DNA from: Marinobacter alexandrii
GTDB taxonomy: Bacteria; Bacteroidota; Bacteroidia; Cytophagales; Cyclobacteriaceae
DNA length: 64,000 nucleotides
Assembly (NCBI GenBank): GCA_039984955.1
Contig: JBDWTN010000007.1
Location: forward strand, 248,001 to 312,000
Direction: 5' to 3'
Shown: piece after piece, positions 17,295 to 25,572 of the stretch
How positions within the stretch are numbered: position 1 is the stretch's first letter
How the letters are laid out: each line of letters begins with the position of its first letter
Notes under the pieces: model-generated
What the model was told of the DNA's origin: nothing
Databases searched by the model: none
Seen by the model: only the letters and a program-made list of their open reading frames with translations
Translations under genes and position numbers: made by a program

Positions 17295-18725
17295 ATGAAA
17301 TTCAACCTGAAAAACTTAAAAACCTTAATCGTAATACTTACCATCATTTTTTCCGGATGTAGTACAGCAGAGCAAACTCAGTCATCAATTACTGTATTGA
17401 AAGGAGCCACTTCTCATGATGGGAACGGCAATACTATCGAGCAAAGTGTAATTCTTATTCAAGATGGAAAGATTAAGTCCATTGGTGATCAAAGTCTGGA
17501 AATTCCATCAGGTGCTGAAATCATTGATGTTACTGGCAAATACATCACCCCAGGACTAGTGGACAGCCATATGCACTTTGCACAAACAGGTTTTTTTGAT
17601 GGAAGACCTGATGTAGTTGATTTGAGAGATTCGTTAGATTTTGATCTGCTGCAGGCTGATCTGAGGAGTAATCCAGATTCTTATTATGAAGCGTACTTAA
17701 GGTCTGGTGTGACTGCTGTCTATGATGTGGGTGGATTTCCGTGGAGCATTGAACGTCAAGCAGAAGCCGAAAGCAATCTTAGCGCTCCGCATGTTGCTGC
17801 AGCAGGACCGCTCTTCTCTGCTCTTTCTGAGACAAGACTCTCTCCGTTCAACACTGAAAATGATAAGCAAATGCTCAATCTATCAGATTCAGAGTTTGGA
17901 AGAGAAACCGTAAGAAAACATACAAAAATGGGTTCGACCGGAGTAAAAATCTGGGGTATTCAAGTCGGTGATTCTTCATTTATGAATGCTTTGAATGCTG
18001 TGGCCGACGAGACCAAACTACAAGGAAACAAGCTTATTGTACATGCCACCACTCTGGACCAGGCTAAAGAAGCGCTACGATTGGGTGCCAAAGTGTTGGT
18101 GCATAGCGTTCAAGATGTGGAAGTTGATGATGAATTCATCAAGCTTGCCCAAGAAAATGACGTGATCTATTCTCCTACTATCACCGTGGTACGAGGATAC
18201 CTGAATACGTTCCGTTCGCTCAAAAAAATAAGAGAAGTGAGTGATTCAAATGATGTGATGGATGATCGGGCAAAGGCTTTACTTCAGTCAAGCACTGAAT
18301 TCTATTCCTTCTACCCTGCTCAAGTTGATCTAGAAGAGCAAATGTTTGGCTTTGAACAACGAATCAATGCAATGGAGGAGGTTATGGCAATTAACCTAAA
18401 GAAAGTTCATGAAGCTGGCATTACAATCGCTGTTGCAACAGACGCTGGCAATCCAGGTACATTTCACGGCTTATCCATTTATGATGAGATGATCGCCATG
18501 CAAGAAGCAGGAATTCCGCCAAATGAAATCATTACTATGGCCACTAAAAACGGTGCGCTAGCAATGGATCGCATCGAAGATTTCGGAACACTCGAAGAAG
18601 GAAAGCTCGCCGACTTAATAATTTTGAAGGAAGATCCATCTACTGACATATCGAATATGCGTTCTATTACGCATGTGATGAGGGGTGGATTATTGAGGCC
18701 TGTAAATGAGCCATTTAACAAATAG
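17295..18725 (+). CDS. Amidohydrolase-family lipoprotein (imidazolonepropionase-like)
   Basis: A 476-residue metal-dependent hydrolase with lipobox FSGC (Cys22). Amidohydrolase motifs: HxH in VDSHMHFAQ (His92, His94), Lys in GVKIWGIQ as candidate carboxylated lysine, HATT and LVHSVQD for the later metal histidines, and ATDAGNPGTFHG for the catalytic Asp. The beta-sandwich flanks (GKIKSIGDQSLEIPSGAEIID; GTLEEGKLADLIIL) are complete. Relatives include peptidases and lactonases acting in the periplasm; substrate unknown. It stands 12 bases before the DUF1801 gene. Confidence 0.87.
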   Translation: MKFNLKNLKTLIVILTIIFSGCSTAEQTQSSITVLKGATSHDGNGNTIEQSVILIQDGKIKSIGDQSLEIPSGAEIIDVTGKYITPGLVDSHMHFAQTGFFDGRPDVVDLRDSLDFDLLQADLRSNPDSYYEAYLRSGVTAVYDVGGFPWSIERQAEAESNLSAPHVAAAGPLFSALSETRLSPFNTENDKQMLNLSDSEFGRETVRKHTKMGSTGVKIWGIQVGDSSFMNALNAVADETKLQGNKLIVHATTLDQAKEALRLGAKVLVHSVQDVEVDDEFIKLAQENDVIYSPTITVVRGYLNTFRSLKKIREVSDSNDVMDDRAKALLQSSTEFYSFYPAQVDLEEQMFGFEQRINAMEEVMAINLKKVHEAGITIAVATDAGNPGTFHGLSIYDEMIAMQEAGIPPNEIITMATKNGALAMDRIEDFGTLEEGKLADLIILKEDPSTDISNMRSITHVMRGGLLRPVNEPFNK

Positions 18726-18736
18726 ATTATTCTGAA

Positions 18737-19186
18737 ATGCGTGCAAATCCAGATCTAAAAACATTCTTAAAGCCGTACAACGAAAGCATTCAAAAACTAA
18801 CATTTGAGCTGAGAGATTTCATTACAGACTTAGTACCTCAAATAAATGAGTTGATTTGGGATAATTACAATGCAGTAGCTATTGCATATTCCAAATCCGA
18901 AAAACTGAAAGATGCCTTTTGCCATATTTCGGTTTACGCTAAGCATGTCAATTTTGGATTTAATCGTGGCGCAGAGTTGATCAATACCAGTGTGGAGCTA
19001 AATGGAGGCGGAAAACTGATAAGACATATTTCCGTAAAGGATTTTCAATCTTTCCCGAAAAAAGACATTGAAGGTATGATTTGGGAAGCTATAGCGATTT
19101 CAGAAAAACACAATAGCCTCCTTATTGATAATGTTTCAGCTAAAAGTATAGTTATGTCTATATCTGAAAAGAAATTAAGGCCTTGA
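18737..19186 (+). CDS. DUF1801 domain protein (YdhG-like)
   Basis: A 149-residue cytosolic protein with the pattern TFELRDFITDLVPQINELIWDNYNAVAIAYS ... FCHISVYAKHVNFGFNRGAEL, which matches the DUF1801 (YdhG/YjbR-like) fold. No enzyme activity is established for the family. It starts 12 bases after the amidohydrolase, likely one operon, and is convergent with the serine-hydrolase-like gene. Confidence 0.75.
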   Translation: MRANPDLKTFLKPYNESIQKLTFELRDFITDLVPQINELIWDNYNAVAIAYSKSEKLKDAFCHISVYAKHVNFGFNRGAELINTSVELNGGGKLIRHISVKDFQSFPKKDIEGMIWEAIAISEKHNSLLIDNVSAKSIVMSISEKKLRP

Positions 19187-19201
19187 ATGAATCAAGCCTT
19201 T
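19177..19201. terminator. Bidirectional terminator between convergent genes
   Basis: Stem of about 9 bp (aaggc-ttga / tcaagcctt with one bulged c), loop atgaa, overlapping the DUF1801 stop. Followed by only three T on the plus strand and a T-rich run on the minus strand. Confidence 0.5.
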
Positions 19202-19228
19202 ACCTCCTATCATTTCATTAGAATCAAA

Positions 19229-20869
19229 TTAGTCTACTCGTTCAAAAAGTATCGGTTTGAATGAATAATCACTGATGGTAAATTCACTCTTTTCCTTATT
19301 GAAGCGTAAATACCCATGATGGGTGGATTTGGAACTAAAAATATTTGTCATGACCGGAAGGTAATTCATGAGTTTCTCTCCCTTCACATGTATCGCCATA
19401 CCTTCCTCTTGATCCTTCTTCAATTCATAAATCACTCCAAGTGCTTCGTTTCGATAGGTTCCTAAAAATGGATTGAGGTCTACCTTCTCACCTATCGCAG
19501 CGTATGATTCGTAACGATAATTAACAATCCCATTTCTTAAGAAATCCATTTTCTTTGGTTTTCCTTTCTCCAAAGTGAATTTCAAAGAGTAGTCAGCGAT
19601 AGCCCCTAATACCTTAAAGCGATCTTTTGCAATGGGCAGTAGTTTGAATTCTGGCCCTGAATCTTCGACGTATTTGTATACGAGTGTATCATTTTCAATA
19701 ACCAATTCTCGCAAATATCCATTTTTATAGGTGATGTAGTTACCTTCGTACTTCTTCAAACTCTTCGTTGAAATTTTATATTTTTTTGGTACAGCAACAT
19801 TTTGATTTTGTCCCAAAATAAGGTCTAGTATGTTATATGCATGATTGGGAGCAGATACACTTGAGTTATTACTCAGCGTAAGTACCCAAAAATTTTCATC
19901 AGGAACCTTCAAAAACATCGCACTAAATCCATCCCAATAACCGCTGTGTCCATAGAATGGATAACCTTTATTAATCCCGTGCTGTACTCCCAAAGCATAA
20001 CTAATTTTACTTCCGTCGTTTAAAAGTCCCCTCTCCGTCAAACGTGATTCTACGTCTTTCACAGGATGAGTATTACCCTCCAAGGATTCAGCCCAAACCA
20101 TCAAGTCATTCATATTCGTATATAGACGTCCATCTCCTGAAGAGGTGAAATGTCGAGTTTGATCTATTTCATAATCATCCTCTGACATGGTATAGCTCAC
20201 TGCTCTGTTCTTCATCACAGCATTGCTCTTTTCATAATAGGATGTATTCAGCATTCCCAAGGGTTTGAATAGGAATTCTGTTGCATATGCATTGATCGTA
20301 GTATCACTGAGTTCTTGAATGACTTTATTCAGAAGCACATAATTGGAGTTACTGTACTCATATTCGTTCCCAGGCTTAAAACCTAATTTGGGGTTCTTTT
20401 TAATGAGTTTATAGGCTTTACTTGTATTGATGGGACTCTCCCACACATGTCCTGTCATACCAAATGCAACAAGATAATCCATGATCCCACTAGTATGGTG
20501 AAGCAGGTGATTGATCGTAACCCCCCCCTCTGAATAGTCTGGAAGATCTTCAAGAATATCATTCACCTTTGTGTCAAGCGTAAGCTTCCCTTGATCTTCA
20601 AGCTTTAAAATACTGCAAGCTGTTATATGCATAGCCAGCCCCCCAACTTCAAAAAGAGTCTCTTCTGATATCTCAATTTCATAATCCAGGTTGCTCAGAC
20701 CGAATGCATTTTTATAAACATACTGTCCGTCTTTGTGAACTGCCACCGCAATTCCAGGCTCATTAGCAAATTTTTCAAAAAGACTATCCAATTGAACTTG
20801 TTGGCCAAAAGTTGAGGTAATAAAAAATGACCATACCAGGATTGTGGATAATAGAACTAATTTCTTCAT
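19229..20869 (-). CDS. Beta-lactamase class C-fold protein lacking the SxxK motif
   Basis: A 546-residue secreted protein (signal peptide ending TSTFGQQ). The first 350 residues have the serine hydrolase fold: GIAVAVHKDGQYVYKNAFGLSNLDYE, YSN (Tyr172-Asn174, YEYSNSNYVLLN) and GHSGYWDGFSA. In active members the segment FEVGS.SK.. carries the catalytic Ser and Lys; here it reads FEVGGLAMHITA, so Ser is Gly77 and Lys is Met80. The C-terminal 190 residues form a beta-rich extension seen in Bacteroidota serine hydrolases. It is probably inactive as a hydrolase, perhaps a binding protein. It contains a run of eight G around residue 115. The reading frame is otherwise intact. Confidence 0.85.
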   Translation of the reverse strand: MKKLVLLSTILVWSFFITSTFGQQVQLDSLFEKFANEPGIAVAVHKDGQYVYKNAFGLSNLDYEIEISEETLFEVGGLAMHITACSILKLEDQGKLTLDTKVNDILEDLPDYSEGGVTINHLLHHTSGIMDYLVAFGMTGHVWESPINTSKAYKLIKKNPKLGFKPGNEYEYSNSNYVLLNKVIQELSDTTINAYATEFLFKPLGMLNTSYYEKSNAVMKNRAVSYTMSEDDYEIDQTRHFTSSGDGRLYTNMNDLMVWAESLEGNTHPVKDVESRLTERGLLNDGSKISYALGVQHGINKGYPFYGHSGYWDGFSAMFLKVPDENFWVLTLSNNSSVSAPNHAYNILDLILGQNQNVAVPKKYKISTKSLKKYEGNYITYKNGYLRELVIENDTLVYKYVEDSGPEFKLLPIAKDRFKVLGAIADYSLKFTLEKGKPKKMDFLRNGIVNYRYESYAAIGEKVDLNPFLGTYRNEALGVIYELKKDQEEGMAIHVKGEKLMNYLPVMTNIFSSKSTHHGYLRFNKEKSEFTISDYSFKPILFERVD

Positions 20870-21217
20870 TTCTGTATCTAAATTGGGGTGTACAATAGTT
20901 ATCTATCTGCTAATTGCAAACAGACTTGGTACAAGGGTAGGATTCATTCAGCGGTAATAAGTAGTTATTTATAATACAGAAGTTCTGTTTTATAAAACCG
21001 TATCTATTGATCTAGAAGAACTGACGTGATGGGTTTGATTCCTATCAAAATACATAAAGATAAGTTTCAACGAACTGAAAGATTGTAAATACTGGAATCT
21101 ATTCAACAGATACCTCCAACTTCCAAAAAACCTAATATGATGCATTGCTTGAAACTTAAGTACTCATTCATTGTCCAAAACCTTTGGAATTGTTCGATCA
21201 TAGAATAAACTCATTAG
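20870..21217. other. Divergent promoter region, no gene seen
   Basis: 348 bases between divergent genes with no supported reading frame. The only structure noted is a small perfect dyad acagaagttctgt at 20976-20988, a possible operator. Confidence 0.4.
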
Positions 21218-21640
21218 ATGAATCATTATACAACATCATTCGAAATCAATCGATCAGCAGCAGATGTTTTTAGTGCAATAAGCACACAATTGGAAGCTTG
21301 GTGGGGCCATCAAGATCATCCTATTACTCAACTTGAAACAGCATTTAAGGTTTCATGGGGTAAGCCCTGGTATCAGTTTAAGGTCATTGCCTATCAGAAA
21401 GACAAAGAAATGATTTGGGAATGTATTGATGCAAATCAAATAATCAATGGTTTGGAAGGTGTGCAAAAAGAGTGGGTAGGCACTAAAGTGCATTGGAGAC
21501 TGACATCTTTGGATGGGGAACGAACTAGATTAGATTTTGAGCATGAAGGACTCGTTCCTGATTTTATTTGTTTCGACATATGTATCAATGCCTGGTCAGG
21601 TTTTTTGGAACAGCATCTGGTTTCCTATTTAGAAAACTAA
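21218..21640 (+). CDS. SRPBCC (START/AHSA1-like) domain protein
   Basis: A 140-residue cytosolic protein. The N-terminal YTTSFEINRSAADVFSAISTQLEAWW and later VSWGKPWYQFKVIAYQKDKEMIWECI and RLDFEHEGLVPD are typical of the helix-grip SRPBCC fold used to bind small hydrophobic ligands. No ligand can be deduced. It stands alone between longer gaps. Confidence 0.78.
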   Translation: MNHYTTSFEINRSAADVFSAISTQLEAWWGHQDHPITQLETAFKVSWGKPWYQFKVIAYQKDKEMIWECIDANQIINGLEGVQKEWVGTKVHWRLTSLDGERTRLDFEHEGLVPDFICFDICINAWSGFLEQHLVSYLEN

Positions 21641-21832
21641 CTAATAAGCTAATGGCTATATTTAGTTGTAAAAGGAATTAAAAAGTATGGGTAAAGTTCA
21701 ACAGACGATAAGATACTGATGATCGTAGGAACCCATTCTAGAAAACTTAATTAGAGGTACCTTTTTTCACAATCAAGCGCAACTAATTAGGTTTACAATA
21801 CATCTTTCCTTAAAACCATGATCCCACTCAAC

Positions 21833-22816
21833 ATGAAAAAGTCTTTTTCTATCCTAATTTCATTACTCCTTTGCTTATCAACTATTGTGGCACAAAAAGA
21901 AATAGTTCAACTTCCTGAGTTAGCCAAAGAGTTGAAAGAAATGAGAGATGATGATCAAAAGCTACGTAACAAATGGGTGAGTCTCTACAGGAAAGGGAAG
22001 ACAGAGAGTGATAAGTTTAAAGAACTAACTGATCAGACGATAGCCAGTGATCGTGCCAATACTGCCCGCATGAGGGAGATTATTGAACAACATGGATGGC
22101 CTACTTACAACCTTGTTGGTGAAGGGCCAAGTAACAATGCTTGGTTGATTGTGCAACATGCAGATCGGAATCCACTATTTCAAGCTAAGTGCCTCCCCTT
22201 ACTCAAAGACGCTGTGGACAATGGGCAAGCAAATCCCAGTAACTATGCCTATTTATATGATCGTGTACGCGTATCGAGAGGTGAAAAGCAATTATACGCT
22301 ACGCAAAGTTGGACGAACAATGGTTTAGATAAAGGTTCTTATTACCCAATTGATGATGAATCGAATGTTCAGAATCGACGTGAAGAAATGACTGTCGATA
22401 GAACGGTGGTGGAAAATGCTCAATCTATGGGGTTTGAATATACAATTCCTACAGCTCAGAAGGCAGAAGCGCGTGCTAAAAAACTCAATGCTGATTATCA
22501 AGAGGCTTTGACTCAAGCAAAAATAGCAATGTCTGATAAGGAATATACCAAAGCCGCTGATAAATATATGGAGGCGACAAGCGCGTACGGATCTGTTTCT
22601 ACCGAGGATTTTGTTGAAGCGGCAAGAGCCTTGTCACTGGCAGAACATACTGATATAGGAAAAGCAACTACGTTTTTGACGAGGGCCTTAGCAAGAGGGT
22701 GGGACGGACTTGATGAGTCTAAAACAAATTCGGATTTTGATTTCTTACGCAAATCAAAACCTGAGCAATGGTCAGATTTGCTCATTGTTGCTGAACAGAT
22801 GAGCTTGGATCGTTAA
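21833..22816 (+). CDS. DUF6624 domain protein, secreted
   Basis: A 327-residue protein starting at ATG 21833 (MKKSFSILISLLLCLSTIVAQ signal peptide); an ATG 15 bases upstream only adds a non-typical leader. Residues about 30-165 have the DUF6624 pattern: DDQKLRNKWVSLYRKG, DRANTARMREIIEQHGWPTYNLVG, LIVQHADRNPLFQAKCLPLL and YLYDRVRVSRGEKQLYATQ. The C-terminal third is a helical, TPR-like region (ALTQAKIAMSDKEYTKAADKYMEA). Function unknown. Confidence 0.75.
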   Translation: MKKSFSILISLLLCLSTIVAQKEIVQLPELAKELKEMRDDDQKLRNKWVSLYRKGKTESDKFKELTDQTIASDRANTARMREIIEQHGWPTYNLVGEGPSNNAWLIVQHADRNPLFQAKCLPLLKDAVDNGQANPSNYAYLYDRVRVSRGEKQLYATQSWTNNGLDKGSYYPIDDESNVQNRREEMTVDRTVVENAQSMGFEYTIPTAQKAEARAKKLNADYQEALTQAKIAMSDKEYTKAADKYMEATSAYGSVSTEDFVEAARALSLAEHTDIGKATTFLTRALARGWDGLDESKTNSDFDFLRKSKPEQWSDLLIVAEQMSLDR

Positions 22817-22818
22817 AG

Positions 22819-23481
22819 CTACTTTTCACTACCTTGAAAAACAATTTCTGGTCTCGTAATTTCAAGCTTAAGGAGGTTGGATGTATCCCCCATCACTTCA
22901 TCTACCAATCCAAATTCTTTAGCCTCAATGGCATTCATAAAGCGATCCCTTTTGAAAAAATCTTCTATCTCCTGCAACGTATGGCCTGTATTTTTTCCCA
23001 TAATGTGAAAAAGCTGAGTTTGTAATCGTTCCTGTTCTCGTGTGGCAATTAAGACATCCTCTGTATACCCTTTTGATCCTCCTCCTGCCGGATGTTGATG
23101 AATAGTCGCTTGGGCCAAAGCGAATTTCTTTCCTTTCTGACCAGAGGTTAAAAGAAAGGTGGCCATACTTCCGCAAAAGCCTACAGCTACGGTAGACACA
23201 GGAGCAGAAATCATTTGAATTGCATCGTAAATCGCCATGCCTGCATACACAACACCGCCTGGTGAATGTATGTAAATATCGATTTGTCTTTTGGGATCCT
23301 GATTATTCAAATAAAGCAGCTGAGCAACAACGGAATTGGCTAATTGATCATCGATGGCAGTTCCTATAAAGATGATACGCTCTTTGAGCAAAAGACTATA
23401 AATATCATATGCACGTTCTCCATGACCTGAGCGATCCAAAACCATGGGTATGTAGTTATTATGAATAGGGTTTGAATTCAT
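22819..23481 (-). CDS. ClpP-family serine protease (accessory paralogue)
   Basis: A 220-residue ClpP-like protease. The triad can be read: Ser105 in GFCGSMATFLL, His128 in ATIHQHPAGG, Asp179 in KRDRFMNAIEAKEFGLVD, with spacing close to that of E. coli ClpP. The substrate-groove motif IHSPGGVVYAGMAIYDAIQ is present. It differs from housekeeping ClpP (CGSM for the common ASMG context, HQHPAGG for HQPLGG) and is not beside tig or clpX, so it is probably a second ClpP. Its start overlaps the stop of the small gene upstream by four bases, which in turn overlaps a sigma factor gene. Such linkage suggests regulated proteolysis of the sigma factor or its partner. Confidence 0.87.
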   Translation of the reverse strand: MNSNPIHNNYIPMVLDRSGHGERAYDIYSLLLKERIIFIGTAIDDQLANSVVAQLLYLNNQDPKRQIDIYIHSPGGVVYAGMAIYDAIQMISAPVSTVAVGFCGSMATFLLTSGQKGKKFALAQATIHQHPAGGGSKGYTEDVLIATREQERLQTQLFHIMGKNTGHTLQEIEDFFKRDRFMNAIEAKEFGLVDEVMGDTSNLLKLEITRPEIVFQGSEK

Positions 23482-23747
23482 TTTGTGAAAATTGAATGGA
23501 TTCTATCTTGAAAAAGAAAGTTCTTTTTACCTGTGAATAGCTCTCTTTCTACTTCTTTTATTTCACCTCTAAGCTTCTGCCTACCATGAAGTTTTATTAA
23601 GTCATATGCCTCTCTTTGGAGATTGACCTTTTCAAATAGCTGCTCATCAATTACAAGCTTTGCATCTATGAGCAATCTTTCTTCTTTTTTTCCTCGATTA
23701 AGAAGCCAATTCTCGATCTGTAGGGTTTCAGCTAAGGAAGTCCTCAT
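23478..23747 (-). CDS. Small protein between ECF sigma factor and ClpP (possible anti-sigma/adaptor)
   Basis: An 89-residue, soluble, highly charged helical protein (IENWLLNRGKKEERLLIDAKLVIDEQ... LKLR-type heptads; GEIKEVERELFTG). No signal peptide or membrane segment. It overlaps the sigma gene by 20 bases and the ClpP gene by four, so all three are tightly coupled. I recognise the shape as a recurring small protein beside Bacteroidota sigma factors but know no proven function. Candidate roles: soluble anti-sigma factor or proteolysis adaptor. Both are inference. Confidence 0.7.
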   Translation of the reverse strand: MRTSLAETLQIENWLLNRGKKEERLLIDAKLVIDEQLFEKVNLQREAYDLIKLHGRQKLRGEIKEVERELFTGKKNFLFQDRIHSIFTK

Positions 23748-24246
23748 AGTTCAGTGATTTAGATTTAACTTCATTTCTTATTTTCTCCAGGCATTTAAAT
23801 TTTTGCACTGTCGCAGATCGCTCGCTTCGATAGCCAAACCTTTTTGACAAAGATTTCATACTTGAATTCTCATAGTAGAAGGATTGAAGTAGATCAAGGC
23901 ATTTTTCACCCGATCGCTTTACCAAGTGGTAGATTTTTTCCTTTACTAGGCTGCTACTTTCTTCTTCTGGTAAGTCTATGAAATCAAATGAGACCTTTTT
24001 CTGTCCTTTGGCTATGGTGGAAATCCAAAGGTTTTTCACCGCCTTCATGAGATATGCCAGGTCATTCTCAACGTTCGATGCTTCTACTACTTTTTTTTCA
24101 TAAACTCTGATTAGGGCTTCTTGAAATACCTCTTTGGCATCTTCCAACGAGCCACCATTTTTATGAATGTAGCTACATGCTATTGGAAAGTAGTTTTCAT
24201 ACCACTTTGTAAGCATTGCTTCTTTTATACAAATTTCAGTTGTCAT
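23728..24246 (-). CDS. ECF-type RNA polymerase sigma factor
   Basis: A 172-residue sigma-70 family protein. Region 2 is visible in YFPIACSYIHKNGGSLEDAKEVFQEALIRVYEK (core binding and -10 recognition) and LAYLMKAVKNLWIS; region 4 in CLDLLQSFYYENSSMKSLSKRFGYRSERSATVQKFKCLEKIR (-35 helix-turn-helix). No membrane anti-sigma gene follows; instead a small soluble protein and a ClpP paralogue come next in an overlapping operon. A near-palindrome lies 32 bases upstream of its start. Confidence 0.88.
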   Translation of the reverse strand: MTTEICIKEAMLTKWYENYFPIACSYIHKNGGSLEDAKEVFQEALIRVYEKKVVEASNVENDLAYLMKAVKNLWISTIAKGQKKVSFDFIDLPEEESSSLVKEKIYHLVKRSGEKCLDLLQSFYYENSSMKSLSKRFGYRSERSATVQKFKCLEKIRNEVKSKSLNYEDFLS

Positions 24247-24278
24247 TGCATATCAATTTATCTCTAAGACTGATTAAA

Positions 24279-24293
24279 GGTTGATATATCACC
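24279..24293. promoter_or_regulatory. Near-palindrome upstream of the sigma gene
   Basis: ggttgatatatcacc, a 15-base dyad with one asymmetric pair, 32 bases upstream of the sigma factor ATG. Possible operator or autoregulated promoter element; weak evidence. Confidence 0.3.
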
Positions 24294-24418
24294 TAAAAAG
24301 ATATTTTTTTTCAACCCAAGGTTAAAATGTTTTTACATTGCATAATTTGAATAAGTTCCAAGCATCATAACCTTGAGAACATTGCAAGCGTTTTTTCGAT
24401 CAGATAAACACCTAACTC

Positions 24419-25006
24419 ATGTACTCCAAAGTAATCCTTTCAATAGCTATCCTAGCAATCTTTATTTCCTCATGTCAGCAGACAAAAGAGCCAACTCCTC
24501 CCATGGTAGATGGTGATATTACTGACTTCCAACAGTTAGGAGTTGAGCCCATCGAACTCATGCAAGGTTCTAATCTCTATCTCTACCAAAATGATCATTT
24601 TGTGTGGCTTGGTTTTGATTATCCGGAAGAAAGTTTCGGTACTATGGATTTGAAATTGATAACTCCGACCCTTTCAGACACGCTAAACATGCATATTTCT
24701 GCCCAGATAGGTGAATGGTACCTTTCAGAAGGTTCACCACGACCCGATAACCCGGAAAGCGATCTTTGGTGGAATCATCAAGGCTGGTATGCAAACGAAG
24801 TATGGCCAAATGGCACAGATCGAAGTAGTGAAAACCCTCAACCTAAGTTCAAAAATGCCAAAGCACGTGAAATTCAAATCAGCAAAGAACGATTTGGTAG
24901 AGGCAAGTGGATGATGCAAGCTGAAATCAGAGCTATCCGAACAGGTTCAGGCTTTACAGGTACTTCCTTTCCTAAGAATGGATGGTATGAATTAACGGTG
25001 TTTTAG
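24419..25006 (+). CDS. Hypothetical lipoprotein, beta-rich
   Basis: A 195-residue lipoprotein (Cys19 in IFISSC). The mature part starts VDGDITDFQQLGVEPIELMQGSNLYL and continues HFVWLGFDYPEESFGTMDLKLITP, reminiscent of the CBM9-like carbohydrate-binding sandwich, with many Trp (WWNHQGWYANEVWP). No catalytic motif. It is the first gene of a run of short plus-strand genes with no clear family. Function unknown. Confidence 0.6.
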   Translation: MYSKVILSIAILAIFISSCQQTKEPTPPMVDGDITDFQQLGVEPIELMQGSNLYLYQNDHFVWLGFDYPEESFGTMDLKLITPTLSDTLNMHISAQIGEWYLSEGSPRPDNPESDLWWNHQGWYANEVWPNGTDRSSENPQPKFKNAKAREIQISKERFGRGKWMMQAEIRAIRTGSGFTGTSFPKNGWYELTVF

Positions 25007-25041
25007 CTAAAAAAGTAGCGCTCTTATTTAATTTTAATGGC

Positions 25042-25542
25042 GTGACTCAATTCAACTATAAAAATCGAAACCTACTTTCAGGTCCACACCTATTGGGTGT
25101 ACTATTAATAATTGCCGGCTTATTCGCTCTCTCGAGCCCCCTTTTCATGTTAGTAGGAGGCTCTTCGGAACGTGTCTTCGGTGTGGGGATAGGTGCTATT
25201 CTTATAGGAATAGGTATCGTCACATCGTACGAAGGAACCAAAATAGATTTCTCTAAGAAGAGACTTAAGGAATACCTTTCTATTTGTGGGTACAAACGTG
25301 GTGAGTGGAGTGACTTAGCTGAAATAATGAAAATAAGCATTGCTTCTAAAAACTACAGAACTTCAAATACGCCGAACGGAATAAGTCCAACTATCTCTGG
25401 CATATCTACACATTATGAAATGTTACTATCTACCAGTAGCCATGAATATAGGTTTCTTTATCAAAATGAAACCAAAGCAATCAAGGATGCTAAAAAACTA
25501 GCTTCAGGTTTAAACGTATCTTTAGATATCAATTCTTTCTAG
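25042..25542 (+). CDS. Hypothetical membrane protein (GTG start)
   Basis: A 166-residue protein with a GTG start. Two hydrophobic segments lie at about residues 15-35 (HLLGVLLIIAGLFALSSPLF) and 40-65 (VFGVGIGAILIGIGIVTSY), followed by a roughly 100-residue soluble tail with a pattern of beta-strands (HYEMLLSTSSHEYRFLYQNETKAIKDAKKLASGL). It resembles small Bacteroidota proteins with two helices plus a PH-like domain, but I cannot name the family. It lies 35 bases after the lipoprotein gene. Confidence 0.6.
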   Translation: MTQFNYKNRNLLSGPHLLGVLLIIAGLFALSSPLFMLVGGSSERVFGVGIGAILIGIGIVTSYEGTKIDFSKKRLKEYLSICGYKRGEWSDLAEIMKISIASKNYRTSNTPNGISPTISGISTHYEMLLSTSSHEYRFLYQNETKAIKDAKKLASGLNVSLDINSF

Positions 25543-25572
25543 AAAAGTCTATCATCAAATTGTCATTCAGAG

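Noticed and set aside
20521-20528. Eight-C run in the serine-hydrolase-like gene as a phase-variation tract
   Set aside because: Frame is intact and it is a single short run in mid-gene; no second feature supports slippage control.
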